A DNA stretch of 64,000 nucleotides from Sphingosinicella terrae (GTDB taxonomy: Bacteria > Pseudomonadota > Alphaproteobacteria > Sphingomonadales > Sphingomonadaceae): positions 682,001 to 746,000 of the forward strand of contig NZ_QDFY01000001.1 of assembly GCF_003347635.1 (NCBI RefSeq). Reading direction: 5' to 3'. The position numbers and the translations under genes were made by a program. The notes under the pieces are model-generated. The model ran no database searches, had not been told where the DNA came from, and saw only the letters and a list, made by a program, of their open reading frames with translations. Below are positions 56,123 through 64,000 of this stretch, in pieces. Within the stretch, counting starts at the first letter, position 1, and every line of letters begins with the position of its first letter.

Positions 56123-56508
56123 ACCTGTCCCAGCTCGAGCAGGCGAAGCGCAACGCGGTGATGGCACGCCGGCGGCTCGACAGCAGCCTAGTCGCCATCC
56201 AGCAACGGCTCAGGCCCGGCAATCTCGCCGGCGAGGCGTGGGACGGGGTCAAGGACAAGAGCGCCGATCTCGCCGACGGCGCACTGGAAGCGGTGCGCAA
56301 GCGCCCTGCCGCGGTCTCCGTCGCGCTCGGCGCCTTCGCCCTGTTCCTCGCCCGCAAGCCGCTGGCGCGGACGGTGAGCCGCCTCGTCGGCGGCGACGAG
56401 GACGAGGATGAGGGCCGCATCGTCACGAGGATCGAAACCCAGGAACCGAAGTTTACCGCGTCGGCGCCCGTGATCACCGACGCGTCCCTGATGGAAGGAG
56501 TGAAGTAA
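56119..56508 (+). CDS. DUF3618-like membrane protein
   Basis: A 129-residue protein: N-terminal helix with RRRLDSSLVAIQQRLRPGNLAGEAWDGVKD, one hydrophobic segment (AAVSVALGAFALFLARKPL), and an acidic C-terminal tail (GGDEDEDEG). The RxxLxxTLxxLxxRLxP-type opening is that of DUF3618 family proteins, usually found in this same operon with YqjE/ElaB-like genes. GTG start overlapping the previous stop by 4 bp; its stop overlaps the next ATG. Confidence 0.75.
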   Translation: MNLSQLEQAKRNAVMARRRLDSSLVAIQQRLRPGNLAGEAWDGVKDKSADLADGALEAVRKRPAAVSVALGAFALFLARKPLARTVSRLVGGDEDEDEGRIVTRIETQEPKFTASAPVITDASLMEGVK

Positions 56509-56912
56509 TGGTTGCGAAGACGGATACCGGCACCAACGAAGGCGCGCAGGGGCGCGGGCGGGCGGCCGATGCTTACCAGACGGCGCGCGAGCGGACCTAT
56601 TCCGCCTATGAGACGGCGCGCAACCGGGCCGCGGAGGTGACCCGGCAGGCGAGCGAGCAGATCACGGTCTATCCGGTCGCCGCGGTCGTCGGCGGTCTCG
56701 CCGTCGGCGCGCTGCTCGGCTTCCTGCTGCCGGCGACGCGGCGCGAGCGCGACCTGCTCGAGCCGACCGGCCGGCGCATCACCGATGCGGCCCGCACCGC
56801 CGCGCAGCGCGGTGTCGATGCCGGCAAGGAGCAGATCGAGGAGATCCGCAACCGCGCGACCCAGAAGGTCGGCGAAGCGGTGGTCGAAGCCGTCAGCGGC
56901 GGCAAGGACTAA
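56508..56912 (+). CDS. ElaB/YqjD-like membrane protein (second)
   Basis: A 134-residue protein with repeated short helices (AYQTARERTYSAYETARNRAAEVTRQ), a membrane-type segment (YPVAAVVGGLAVGALLGFLLPA) and a helical C terminus. It is similar in design to the first gene of the operon (55118). TAATG overlap with the preceding gene. Possible YtxH/ElaB-type envelope stress protein; the precise role is unknown. Confidence 0.75.
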   Translation: MVAKTDTGTNEGAQGRGRAADAYQTARERTYSAYETARNRAAEVTRQASEQITVYPVAAVVGGLAVGALLGFLLPATRRERDLLEPTGRRITDAARTAAQRGVDAGKEQIEEIRNRATQKVGEAVVEAVSGGKD

Positions 56913-57017
56913 GGCGGAGACGCCGCGGCGCGCACGCCCCCCGACGGGCTTGCACGCCGCGGCGATTCCCGCTTTGGGCTGGCGCTTCACCGACCATCCC
57001 AGGATCTCGCCTTTCCC

Positions 57018-57242
57018 ATGAGCAAATTGCATTTCGTCTTCGGCGGCCGGGTCAAGGACCCGCGCGGCCTCGATTTCGACCTCTCGACGATCGAGATGGT
57101 CGGCCTCTACCCCAATTATGCCAGCGCCTATGACGCCTGGCGCACGCACGCCCAGCGCACCGTCGACGACGCCGAGATGAAATATGTCGTCGTCCACCTC
57201 CACCGGCTTCTCGAGCCGGACATGGAAGCGCCGAAGCCGTAA
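57018..57242 (+). CDS. DUF4170-family protein
   Basis: A 74-residue conserved alphaproteobacterial protein of the DUF4170 family. It reads LHFVFGGRVKDPRGLDF and YPNYASAYDAWRTHAQRTVDDAEMKYVVVHLHRLLEP, a compact alpha/beta domain. There is no signal or membrane segment. The function is unknown. It stands 105 bp beyond the membrane-protein operon and is convergent with the rhomboid gene. Confidence 0.85.
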   Translation: MSKLHFVFGGRVKDPRGLDFDLSTIEMVGLYPNYASAYDAWRTHAQRTVDDAEMKYVVVHLHRLLEPDMEAPKP

Positions 57243-57314
57243 CCGCCTCGCTTCCGCCTGAAGTCTGTCCTGGTCAGGTGGACGCGTCGTCGGCTGATGC
57301 GACCGGGAATCGCT

Positions 57315-57953
57315 TCAGGCCTTCCGGTACCTGAACAGCAGCAGGGGGTTGGCAAGCGCGACGCCGACGAGGAAGCCGCCGATATGGGCGGCGATGGCGA
57401 TGCCGGCACCGCTCCGAGCGAAGGTGAACCCGACGATCAGCTGCAGCCCGACCCAGGCCGCCATCAGCCAGAGCGCGTTGAGCCAGAGCGCGAGCGTCGC
57501 ATTGGCCACGCTGACCCGGTTGCGTCCGAACAGGATCGCATAGGCGCCGAGCACGGCGGAAACGGCGCCGCTGGCTCCGATCATCGGCACCGTTGCGGTC
57601 GGATCGGCCAGATACTGGGCCGCGGCGGCGGCATAGGCGCCAACCAGATAGAGGATGACGAAGCCCGGCCGGCCGATCACCGCCTCGGTCGGGCGGCCGC
57701 AAAACACCAGGATCAGCAGGTTGAAGCCGAGATGGAAGATGTTCGCGTGGAGCAGGGTCGCGGTCAGCGGCGCCAGCCAGAAGGGCATTGCGCCCCCTGC
57801 CCCGCCCGTGCCGACGCTTGCCGCGACGAAGCCAGCCCGGTCGACCGCCCAGATCTCCAGACCGAGCAGCCTGAGCAAGGCCCAGATTCCCGCGGTCGCC
57901 AGAGCGATCCCGAGCGTGACCCGGGCGGTGGACCAGCTTTCAGGCGGACGCAT
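57315..57953 (-). CDS. Rhomboid-family intramembrane serine protease
   Basis: A 212-residue polytopic protein with about six helices. The catalytic Ser128 sits in MIGASGAVSAVLGAYA and the partner His190 in AIAAHIGGFLVG; NIFHLGFNLL near 71-80 supplies the usual HxxxN oxyanion-side motif. It cleaves membrane proteins within the bilayer; substrates are unknown. It lies 68 bp upstream of greA's stop on the same strand, separated by a hairpin. Confidence 0.92.
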   Translation of the reverse strand: MRPPESWSTARVTLGIALATAGIWALLRLLGLEIWAVDRAGFVAASVGTGGAGGAMPFWLAPLTATLLHANIFHLGFNLLILVFCGRPTEAVIGRPGFVILYLVGAYAAAAAQYLADPTATVPMIGASGAVSAVLGAYAILFGRNRVSVANATLALWLNALWLMAAWVGLQLIVGFTFARSGAGIAIAAHIGGFLVGVALANPLLLFRYRKA

Positions 57954-57990
57954 TGGCTGAGGCGGCCCTCTCGCCCGTCAGCAACGGTCG

Positions 57991-58007
57991 GACGGACGGA
58001 GTCCGTC
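57991..58007 (-). terminator. Short hairpin after greA
   Basis: GACGGAC-GGA-GTCCGTC, a 7-bp perfect stem 14 bp downstream of the greA stop. No T-run follows, so it is only a candidate. Confidence 0.3.
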
Positions 58008-58021
58008 TCGGCGGCGCTGCA

Positions 58022-58501
58022 TCAGATGAACTCGATCTTGGCGATCTCGTAATATTTGTCGCCCGACGGCGCCGAGAACTCGACCTCGTCGCCCACGGAG
58101 CGGCCGATCAGGGCGCGACCCAGCGGCGAATTGTAGCTGATCCGGCCCACCTTGGCGTCGGCCTCGGTCTCGCCGACGATCTGATACTTGATCGGCTTGT
58201 CGTTCTCGTCGAGCAGGTGGACCGTGGCGCCGAAGACGACGCGATCGCCCGAAAGGGTGGTGGGATCGATCACCATGGCGCGGCTCAGCCGGTCCTCGAG
58301 ATCGGCGATCTGCGCCTCGACATGGCCCTGCCGCTCCTTGGCGGCATGATATTCCGCATTTTCGGAAAGGTCGCCATGGCCGCGGGCTTCCTCGATCGCG
58401 TCGATGATCGCCGGGCGCTCCACCGTCTTCAGGTGGCGAACCTCGTTCTGGAGCTTCTCATAGCCTTCGGCCAGCATGGGCAGCTTGTCGACCGTCGCCA
58501 T
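58022..58501 (-). CDS. greA: Transcription elongation factor GreA
   Basis: Rescues backtracked RNA polymerase by stimulating transcript cleavage, 159 residues. The N-terminal coiled coil contains [28 protein letters not shown] with the acidic tip (Asp and Glu of GDLSENAEY) that reaches the active site; the C-terminal FKBP-like domain ends VGDEVEF.APSG...YEI. It is 74 bp downstream of carB and is likely co-transcribed with the car genes. Confidence 0.96.
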   Translation of the reverse strand: MATVDKLPMLAEGYEKLQNEVRHLKTVERPAIIDAIEEARGHGDLSENAEYHAAKERQGHVEAQIADLEDRLSRAMVIDPTTLSGDRVVFGATVHLLDENDKPIKYQIVGETEADAKVGRISYNSPLGRALIGRSVGDEVEFSAPSGDKYYEIAKIEFI

Positions 58502-58575
58502 TCAATCGTGCCTTTCGTCAAAACGCGGGCTTCAGCGACCCTCCAGGGGGACACCGCCTACAACAGTCGCATTGT

Positions 58576-61500
58576 TCAGGATGATGTTTCGGAATCCGAG
58601 TAATAGTCCTGGAGGGACCGCACTTCAAGGTCATGCTCCCGGCGAGCCACGATCGCCCGCACCACCGCCGCGCTCGAAGCGGCGGTGGTGAAGTAGGGAA
58701 TCTTCTGGCCGAGGGCGGAGCCGCGGATCGAGGCGGAGTCGCGATGGCTCTGCCATCCTTCCGTGGTGTTGAAGACGAGATCGATCTCGCCGTCCTTGAT
58801 CCGGTCGACGATGTGCGGCCGACCCTGGGCGACCTTGTTGACCCGCTCGACGGCCAGCCCCTGCTCGGCGAGGAAGCTGGCGGTGCCGCCGGTCGCGAAG
58901 ACCCGGAAGCCGAGGTCGAGCAAGGTGCGGACCGGCTCGACGATCGCCGGCTTGTCGCTGTCCTTGACCGAGACGAACAGCGAGCCGCCGTCGGGGAGCT
59001 CGACGCCGCCGCCCTGCTGCGACTTCAGGAAGGCCGTGGCGAAATCCTGGGCAATGCCCATGACTTCGCCGGTCGACTTCATTTCGGGTGAGAGGACCGG
59101 ATCGACGCCGGGGAAGCGGGCGAAGGGGAAGACCGCCTCCTTGACCGCGATGTGCGGGACGTCGCGCCGGAGCGGCCGGTAGTGCGTCATCGCCTCGCGT
59201 AGCGGCTCGCCCGCCATCACCCGGGCGGCGATCTTGGCGATCGGCGTGCCCATCGCCTTGGCGACGAACGGGACGGTCCGGCTGGCGCGCGGATTGACCT
59301 CGATCAGATAGACGATGCCGTCCTTGACCGCGAACTGGACGTTCATCAGTCCCTTGACGCCGAGCGCGCGGGCGAGCGCCTCGGCCTGGCGCTCGATCTC
59401 GGCGACGATCTCCGCCGAAAGGCTGTAGGGCGGCAGCGAGCAGGCGCTGTCGCCGGAATGGACGCCCGCCTCCTCGATATGCTGCATGACGCCGGCGATG
59501 ACGACGTCCTTGCCGTCGGCGAGCGCGTCGACATCGACTTCGATCGCGTCCCGCAGATACTGGTCGATGAGCACCGGGCTGTCGCCCGAGACCTGGACCG
59601 CCGTCTCGATATAATCCTCGAGCTGGCCGGGGGAGTCGACGATCTCCATGGCACGGCCGCCGAGGACGTAGCTCGGGCGGGTGAGTACCGGGTAGCCGAT
59701 CCGCTCGGCGACGGCGAGCGCCTCCTCGCGGCTACGGGCGATGCCGTTGGCCGGCTGTCTGAGCCCGAGCCGGTCGACGAGGCGGGCGAAGCGTTCGCGG
59801 TCCTCGGCGAGGTCGATCGCGTCGGGCGAGGTGCCGAGGATCGGGATCCCCTCTTTCTCGAGCGCCGCGGCGAGCTTGAGCGGAGTCTGGCCGCCGAACT
59901 GGACGATCACCCCGACCAGCTCTCCGCGCGATTTCTCGACATGGAGGATCTCGAGCACGTCCTCGACCGTCAGCGGCTCGAAGTAGAGGCGGTCGGACGT
60001 GTCATAGTCGGTGCTCACCGTCTCCGGATTGCAATTGACCATGATCGTCTCGAACCCGGACCCGCCCGCGTCCGACCCGAGCGCGAAGCAGGCATGGCAG
60101 CAGCAATAGTCGAACTCGATCCCCTGCCCGATCCGGTTCGGGCCGCCGCCGAGGATGACGATCTTGCGCCGATCGGAAGGCTGGCTCTCGTCCTCGGGGG
60201 CCCCGAAGCTGGGCGCTTCGTAGGTCGAATACATGTAGGGGGTCTTCGCCTCGAACTCGGCGGCACAGGTATCGATCCGCTTGAAGACGGGGCGAACGCC
60301 GAGCTTGTGACGAAGCGCGCGCACCTCGTCCTCCGTGGTCGCGCCGAGCATCCCCTTGACCGCATCGTGGATCAGGCCGTGCGAGCGCGCCCGGGTCTTC
60401 ACGCCTTCGCCGCGAATATGGGCGGCCTTGAGCGCGAGCTCGGCGAGCCGGCGGTCGGAGAAGCCCAAAGCCTTCAGCCGGCGCATGCCCTCGGCATCGG
60501 CGGGCAGGCCGTCGCGGCAGATCGCCTCTTCGGCCTCGACGATCTCGCGGATCCGCTCGAGGAACCAGGAATCGAACCGGGTGATGGCGTGGATCTCGTC
60601 GACGGTAAGGCCCTCGCGAAGCGCCTGGGCGGCGACGAGCAGCCGGTCGGGCGACGGCCGGGCCAGCGCCTCCTCGATCTCGGCCCGCGGCGCGCCGTAG
60701 AGGGCCTTGACCCCGTCGAGTCCGATCAGGCCGGTCTCGAGCCCGCGTAGCGCCTTCTGCAGGCTCTCGTGGAACGATCGGCCGATCGCCATCACCTCGC
60801 CGACCGACTTCATCGAGGTGCTCAGCAGCGCCTGCGATTCCTTGAACTTCTCGAAGGCGAAGCGCGGGATCTTGGTGACGACATAGTCGATCGTGGGCTC
60901 GAAGCTCGCCGGGGTGACGCCGGTGATGTCGTTCTGGATCTCGTCAAGCGTGTAGCCCACCGCCAGTTTGGCGGCGACCTTGGCGATCGGAAAACCGGTC
61001 GCCTTGGAGGCAAGCGCCGAGGAGCGGCTGACCCGCGGATTCATCTCGATGACGACGAGGCGGCCGTCCTTCGGATTGACGGCGAACTGGACGTTGGAGC
61101 CGCCGGTCTCGACGCCGATCTCGCGCAGCACCGCGATGCTGGCGTTGCGCATGATCTGATATTCCTTGTCGGTCAGCGTGAGCGCCGGCGCGACCGTGAT
61201 CGAATCGCCGGTGTGGATGCCCATCGGATCGACATTCTCGATCGAGCAGATGATGATGCAATTGTCCGCGCGGTCGCGGACCACCTCCATCTCATATTCC
61301 TTCCATCCGAGCACCGACTCCTCGATCAGCACCTCGGTGGTCGGCGAGGCCTCGAGCCCGCCGGTGACGATGTCGATATATTCCTCGCGATTGTAGGCGA
61401 TGCCGCCGCCCGTGCCGCCGAGCGTGAAGCTGGGCCGGATGATCGCCGGCAGCCCGACCGTCTCCAGCGCCGCCATGGCGTCGTCGAGATCGTGGGCGAT

Positions 61501-61941
61501 CGCCGAGCGCGGCGATTCCAGGCCGATCCGATCCATCGCCTGGCGGAACTTGAGCCGGTCCTCGGCCTTCTCGATCGCCTCCGCATCGGCGCCAATCATC
61601 CTGACGCCATATTTGTCGAGCGTGCCGTCCTTGAACAGGGCGAGCGCGGTGTTGAGCGCGGTCTGGCCGCCCATCGTCGGCAGCACCGCATCGGGGCGCT
61701 CCTTCTCGATGATCTTGGCGACATAGGCCGGGGTGATCGGCTCGACATAGGTGGCGTCGGCCATCTCCGGATCGGTCATGATCGTCGCCGGATTGGAGTT
61801 GACCAGGATGATCCGATAGCCCTCGGCCTTGAGCGCCTTGGCCGCCTGGGTGCCCGAATAATCGAACTCCGCCGCCTGGCCGATGACGATCGGGCCGGCG
61901 CCGATGATGAGGATCGAGGAAATGTCGGTACGCTTGGGCAT
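58576..61941 (-). CDS. carB: Carbamoyl-phosphate synthase large subunit
   Basis: Makes carbamoyl phosphate for arginine and pyrimidine synthesis, 1121 residues. Two ATP-grasp halves are visible: the N-terminal half with [33 protein letters not shown] and [20 protein letters not shown], the C-terminal half with [22 protein letters not shown] and [16 protein letters not shown]. The C-terminal MGS-like allosteric domain ends near 1100. The ATG overlaps the stop of a small upstream ORF by one base, so it is translationally linked to it and through it to carA. Confidence 0.97.
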   Translation of the reverse strand: MPKRTDISSILIIGAGPIVIGQAAEFDYSGTQAAKALKAEGYRIILVNSNPATIMTDPEMADATYVEPITPAYVAKIIEKERPDAVLPTMGGQTALNTALALFKDGTLDKYGVRMIGADAEAIEKAEDRLKFRQAMDRIGLESPRSAIAHDLDDAMAALETVGLPAIIRPSFTLGGTGGGIAYNREEYIDIVTGGLEASPTTEVLIEESVLGWKEYEMEVVRDRADNCIIICSIENVDPMGIHTGDSITVAPALTLTDKEYQIMRNASIAVLREIGVETGGSNVQFAVNPKDGRLVVIEMNPRVSRSSALASKATGFPIAKVAAKLAVGYTLDEIQNDITGVTPASFEPTIDYVVTKIPRFAFEKFKESQALLSTSMKSVGEVMAIGRSFHESLQKALRGLETGLIGLDGVKALYGAPRAEIEEALARPSPDRLLVAAQALREGLTVDEIHAITRFDSWFLERIREIVEAEEAICRDGLPADAEGMRRLKALGFSDRRLAELALKAAHIRGEGVKTRARSHGLIHDAVKGMLGATTEDEVRALRHKLGVRPVFKRIDTCAAEFEAKTPYMYSTYEAPSFGAPEDESQPSDRRKIVILGGGPNRIGQGIEFDYCCCHACFALGSDAGGSGFETIMVNCNPETVSTDYDTSDRLYFEPLTVEDVLEILHVEKSRGELVGVIVQFGGQTPLKLAAALEKEGIPILGTSPDAIDLAEDRERFARLVDRLGLRQPANGIARSREEALAVAERIGYPVLTRPSYVLGGRAMEIVDSPGQLEDYIETAVQVSGDSPVLIDQYLRDAIEVDVDALADGKDVVIAGVMQHIEEAGVHSGDSACSLPPYSLSAEIVAEIERQAEALARALGVKGLMNVQFAVKDGIVYLIEVNPRASRTVPFVAKAMGTPIAKIAARVMAGEPLREAMTHYRPLRRDVPHIAVKEAVFPFARFPGVDPVLSPEMKSTGEVMGIAQDFATAFLKSQQGGGVELPDGGSLFVSVKDSDKPAIVEPVRTLLDLGFRVFATGGTASFLAEQGLAVERVNKVAQGRPHIVDRIKDGEIDLVFNTTEGWQSHRDSASIRGSALGQKIPYFTTAASSAAVVRAIVARREHDLEVRSLQDYYSDSETSS

Positions 61942-62255
61942 CAGCGCTCTTCAGGCTCGCAAATTGGAGGAATGGTGGAGTAGGAGACTTCGAGACGTCT
62001 GCGCTGCACCTCGTAGAGCCGCAAGCCGATCTCACGATACGGCACATCTCCCGAAGCGACGAGCCGGAGGAACCGGATCCCGTTGGCTTGCGCGTCAGCT
62101 TCCACGGTCCAGATGGAATTTCTCAGCTGTTCCGTGACGAATGCGCTTACCTGCACCGCATCGCCGCTCACGGTCAGAACGACCTTCACGCGAGAGATTT
62201 CCGATGAGGCGTGGCTGACGCACTCCTGCACCGGCGGAAGCGGCACGTCGATCAC
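61941..62255 (-). CDS. Unrecognised 104-residue ORF between carA and carB
   Basis: I recognise no family. The frame is open from 62369 but a GTG at 62253-62255 overlapping the carA stop (GTGA) is the natural start, and its stop overlaps the carB ATG (TGATG). The product is soluble, with alternating strands ([33 protein letters not shown]) and helices, two cysteines (QECVSH, PPICEP) and no signal peptide. Its base composition appears lower in GC than carA/carB, especially at third positions, suggesting later insertion. The coupling on both sides argues for a translated gene; a regulatory role in carbamoyl phosphate synthesis is only a possibility. Confidence 0.72.
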   Translation of the reverse strand: MIDVPLPPVQECVSHASSEISRVKVVLTVSGDAVQVSAFVTEQLRNSIWTVEADAQANGIRFLRLVASGDVPYREIGLRLYEVQRRRLEVSYSTIPPICEPEER

Positions 62256-63415
62256 CCCAACTGTCCCACGAATTTCTCGAACAGATAAAGGCTGTCCTGC
62301 GGGCCCGGGCTCGCTTCGGGATGATATTGCACGCTGAACGCCGGCTTGTCGGTCAGCTCGATGCCGCAATTGCTGCCGTCGAACAGGCTGATATGGGTCT
62401 CGCGGACATTGTCCGGCAGGCTCTCTTTCTCGACCGCGAAGCCGTGGTTCATGCTGGTGATCTCGACCTGGCCGTCGGCGAGGCGCTTGACCGGATGGTT
62501 GGCGCCGCGATGACCCTGATGCATCTTGGTGGTGCGGGCGCCGACGGCGAGGCCGAGCAGCTGGTGGCCGAGGCAGATGCCGAACAGCGGCTTTCCCGTC
62601 TCGAGCAGCTGGCGGATCACCGGCACCGCATATTCGCCGGTCGCGGCCGGGTCGCCGGGGCCGTTGGAGAGGAAGATGCCGTCGGGCTTGTGGACCATCA
62701 CCTCGTCGAAGGTGGCCGTGGCCGGGAGCACCGTCACCCGCGCGCCGGCGTCGGCGAGGTTGCGGAAGATATTGCGCTTGGAGCCGTAGTCGATGGCGAC
62801 GACGTGCGGGAGCTGCTCGTCGTGCGGGCGCTCGACATAGCCCTCGCCGAGCTGCCAGCGGCCGCCCGACCAGCGATAGAGCTGCCGGCAGGATACGTCC
62901 TTCGCCAAGTCCATGCCTTCGAGGCCGGGCCAGGCCCGCGCCTTCGCGAGGAGGGCTTCGAGGTCGAAGGCCCCTTTGGCACTATGGGCGATGACGCCGT
63001 TGGGTGCGCCCTGCTCGCGGATCTTGCGGGTCAAGGCGCGGGTATCGACGCCGGAGAGGCCGATGCGGCCATTGGCCCGCATCCACTCGACGAAGCTCTG
63101 GGCGGCGCGGAAATTGCTCGGTGCGGTCACATCCTCGCGGACGATGCAGCCGAGCGCCCAGGGATTGTCGGCCTCCAGATCCTCGTAATTGGCGCCGACA
63201 TTGCCGATATGGGGGAAAGTGAAGGTGACGATCTGGCTCGCATAGGAGGGATCGGTCATGATCTCCTGATAGCCCGTCATGGAGGTGTTGAAGCACACCT
63301 CCCCGACGGCTTCGCCTTCGGCCCCGAATCCCCTTCCCCAGATCGTGCTGCCGTCGGCCAGGACCAATACGCCCGTCGCCCCTTTTGGCGCAGGCGTGGC
63401 TTTGGTGTCGGCCAT
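62252..63415 (-). CDS. carA: Carbamoyl-phosphate synthase small subunit (glutaminase)
   Basis: Glutamine amidotransferase subunit supplying ammonia to CarB, 387 residues. The N-terminal domain has EVCFNTSMTGYQEIMTDPSY; the class-I amidotransferase domain has nucleophile Cys281 in FGICLGHQLLGLA and the His/Glu dyad in FSVQYHPEASPG. The ATG at 63413-63415 is preferred (an in-frame GTG lies four codons upstream, but an AGGAG abuts it directly). Its stop overlaps the small ORF described separately. Upstream lies a 150-bp divergent region shared with the YqeY-like gene. Confidence 0.96.
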   Translation of the reverse strand: MADTKATPAPKGATGVLVLADGSTIWGRGFGAEGEAVGEVCFNTSMTGYQEIMTDPSYASQIVTFTFPHIGNVGANYEDLEADNPWALGCIVREDVTAPSNFRAAQSFVEWMRANGRIGLSGVDTRALTRKIREQGAPNGVIAHSAKGAFDLEALLAKARAWPGLEGMDLAKDVSCRQLYRWSGGRWQLGEGYVERPHDEQLPHVVAIDYGSKRNIFRNLADAGARVTVLPATATFDEVMVHKPDGIFLSNGPGDPAATGEYAVPVIRQLLETGKPLFGICLGHQLLGLAVGARTTKMHQGHRGANHPVKRLADGQVEITSMNHGFAVEKESLPDNVRETHISLFDGSNCGIELTDKPAFSVQYHPEASPGPQDSLYLFEKFVGQLG

Positions 63416-63565
63416 CTTGGCGGGCACTCCTCGAAAATGGATCTGACGATGTCGCTAAGGCTCGTCCGCTAGTGCCGCCGGCGGGCAGCGTCAATCTGTT
63501 AAACGGCGGTGGGCGCGGCTATGATCGCCGCTTCCTTTTCGATTTCCACTTTTCCGAGAGCCAGC

Positions 63566-64000
63566 ATGATTCGCGACGAGATCAAGACGGCGCTGACCGG
63601 CGCCATGAAGGCGGGCGACAAGCCGCGCGTGGGCGCGATCCGGCTGATCCAGGCGGCGCTCAAGAATCGCGACATCGAGCTGCGGGGCGGCAGCGGCGCG
63701 CCCGCGGACGACGACGCGACCGTCACCGAGGTGCTCCAGAAGATGATCAAGCAGCGCCGCGAATCGATCGACATGTATCGGAAAGGCGGCCGCGAGGAGC
63801 TCGCCGAGGCCGAGGCGGCCGAAGTGGCGGTGATCGAGCAATTCCTGCCGAAGCAGATGACCGACGAGGAGATCGGCTCGACGATCGACGCGATCGTCGC
63901 AGAGACGGGCGCTAGCTCGGTCAAGGACATGGGCCGGGTGATGGCGCTGATGAAGGAGCGCCATGCCGGCCAGCTCGACATGAGCAAGGCAAGCCAGATG
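63566..64000 (+). CDS. GatB/YqeY-domain protein (truncated by window end)
   Basis: The first 145 codons of a GatB/YqeY-domain protein, open at the window edge. It opens MIRDEIKTALTGAMKAGDKP, has AIRLIQAALKNRDIELRGGSG, LQKMIKQRRESIDMYRKGGR and FLPKQMTDEEIGSTIDAIV, all typical of YqeY. Such proteins resemble the tRNA-binding tail domain of the GatB amidotransferase subunit; the cellular role of the stand-alone form is unclear. In many alphaproteobacteria dnaG and rpoD follow. About 148-153 residues are expected, so only a few are missing. Confidence 0.92.
   Translation, partial: MIRDEIKTALTGAMKAGDKPRVGAIRLIQAALKNRDIELRGGSGAPADDDATVTEVLQKMIKQRRESIDMYRKGGREELAEAEAAEVAVIEQFLPKQMTDEEIGSTIDAIVAETGASSVKDMGRVMALMKERHAGQLDMSKASQM

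Overview
The window is a 64 kb, GC-rich, densely coding piece of an alphaproteobacterial chromosome, most likely from the order Sphingomonadales. The evidence is an Hfq protein made of two fused Sm domains, a fused IspD-IspF enzyme, the dusB-ntrY-ntrX-hfq-hflX block, a pyruvate dehydrogenase beta subunit carrying its own lipoyl domain beside eno and ftsB, and TonB-dependent receptors of the sphingomonad/Caulobacter style. There are two tRNA genes and no rRNA, IS element, prophage or CRISPR array. No gene-free stretch exceeds 300 bp. Start codons are unusually varied: at least six genes are best read from TTG, several from GTG, and hflX and the GH1-like gene may use CTG and ATC.

Positions 1-13470 form a sugar-catabolic island. 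It holds a truncated TonB receptor, methylglyoxal synthase, and a De Ley-Doudoroff D-galactose route (galactose dehydrogenase, galactonate dehydratase, KDGal kinase, KDPGal aldolase). It also holds a GH1-like glycosidase, a four-gene MalK/UgpC-type ABC sugar importer with 4-bp gene overlaps throughout, and two GH43 enzymes. A 16-bp near-palindromic motif, seen in the dgoD/dgoK divergent region and again in the importer/GH43 divergent region, suggests one shared repressor, which is not encoded here. No galactonolactonase is seen.

Positions 13476-24600 are housekeeping: hflX, tandem hfq, ntrX, ntrY, dusB, ispDF, pncC/cinA, a COQ10/RatA-like START protein, lipA, carbonic anhydrase and a secreted cyclophilin. 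Positions 24596-31222 hold an APC amino-acid permease, a CAP-domain lipoprotein, a PAS protein, a GNAT acetyltransferase, ettA and an M28 peptidase. Positions 31377-35580 carry a translationally coupled trio (TonB receptor, YfiR-like periplasmic protein, hybrid histidine kinase with a YfiN-like sensor region). This may be a rewired YfiBNR-type signalling system.

Positions 35798-44000 contain a thioesterase, a secreted orphan, an amidohydrolase lipoprotein, a MAPEG protein, tRNA-Pro(UGG), tRNA-Ile2(CAU), a histidine kinase with a degenerate ATPase domain, and two paralogous secreted TPR-like proteins. Positions 44121-64000 hold gyrA, a DUF488 gene, trmFO, an EF-hand protein, a phytoene-synthase-like protein, pdhBA, ftsB, eno, a four-gene membrane stress-type operon behind a candidate general-stress (EcfG) promoter, a DUF4170 gene, rhomboid, greA, carB, an unrecognised 104-residue ORF wedged between carB and carA, carA, and the start of a GatB/YqeY protein.
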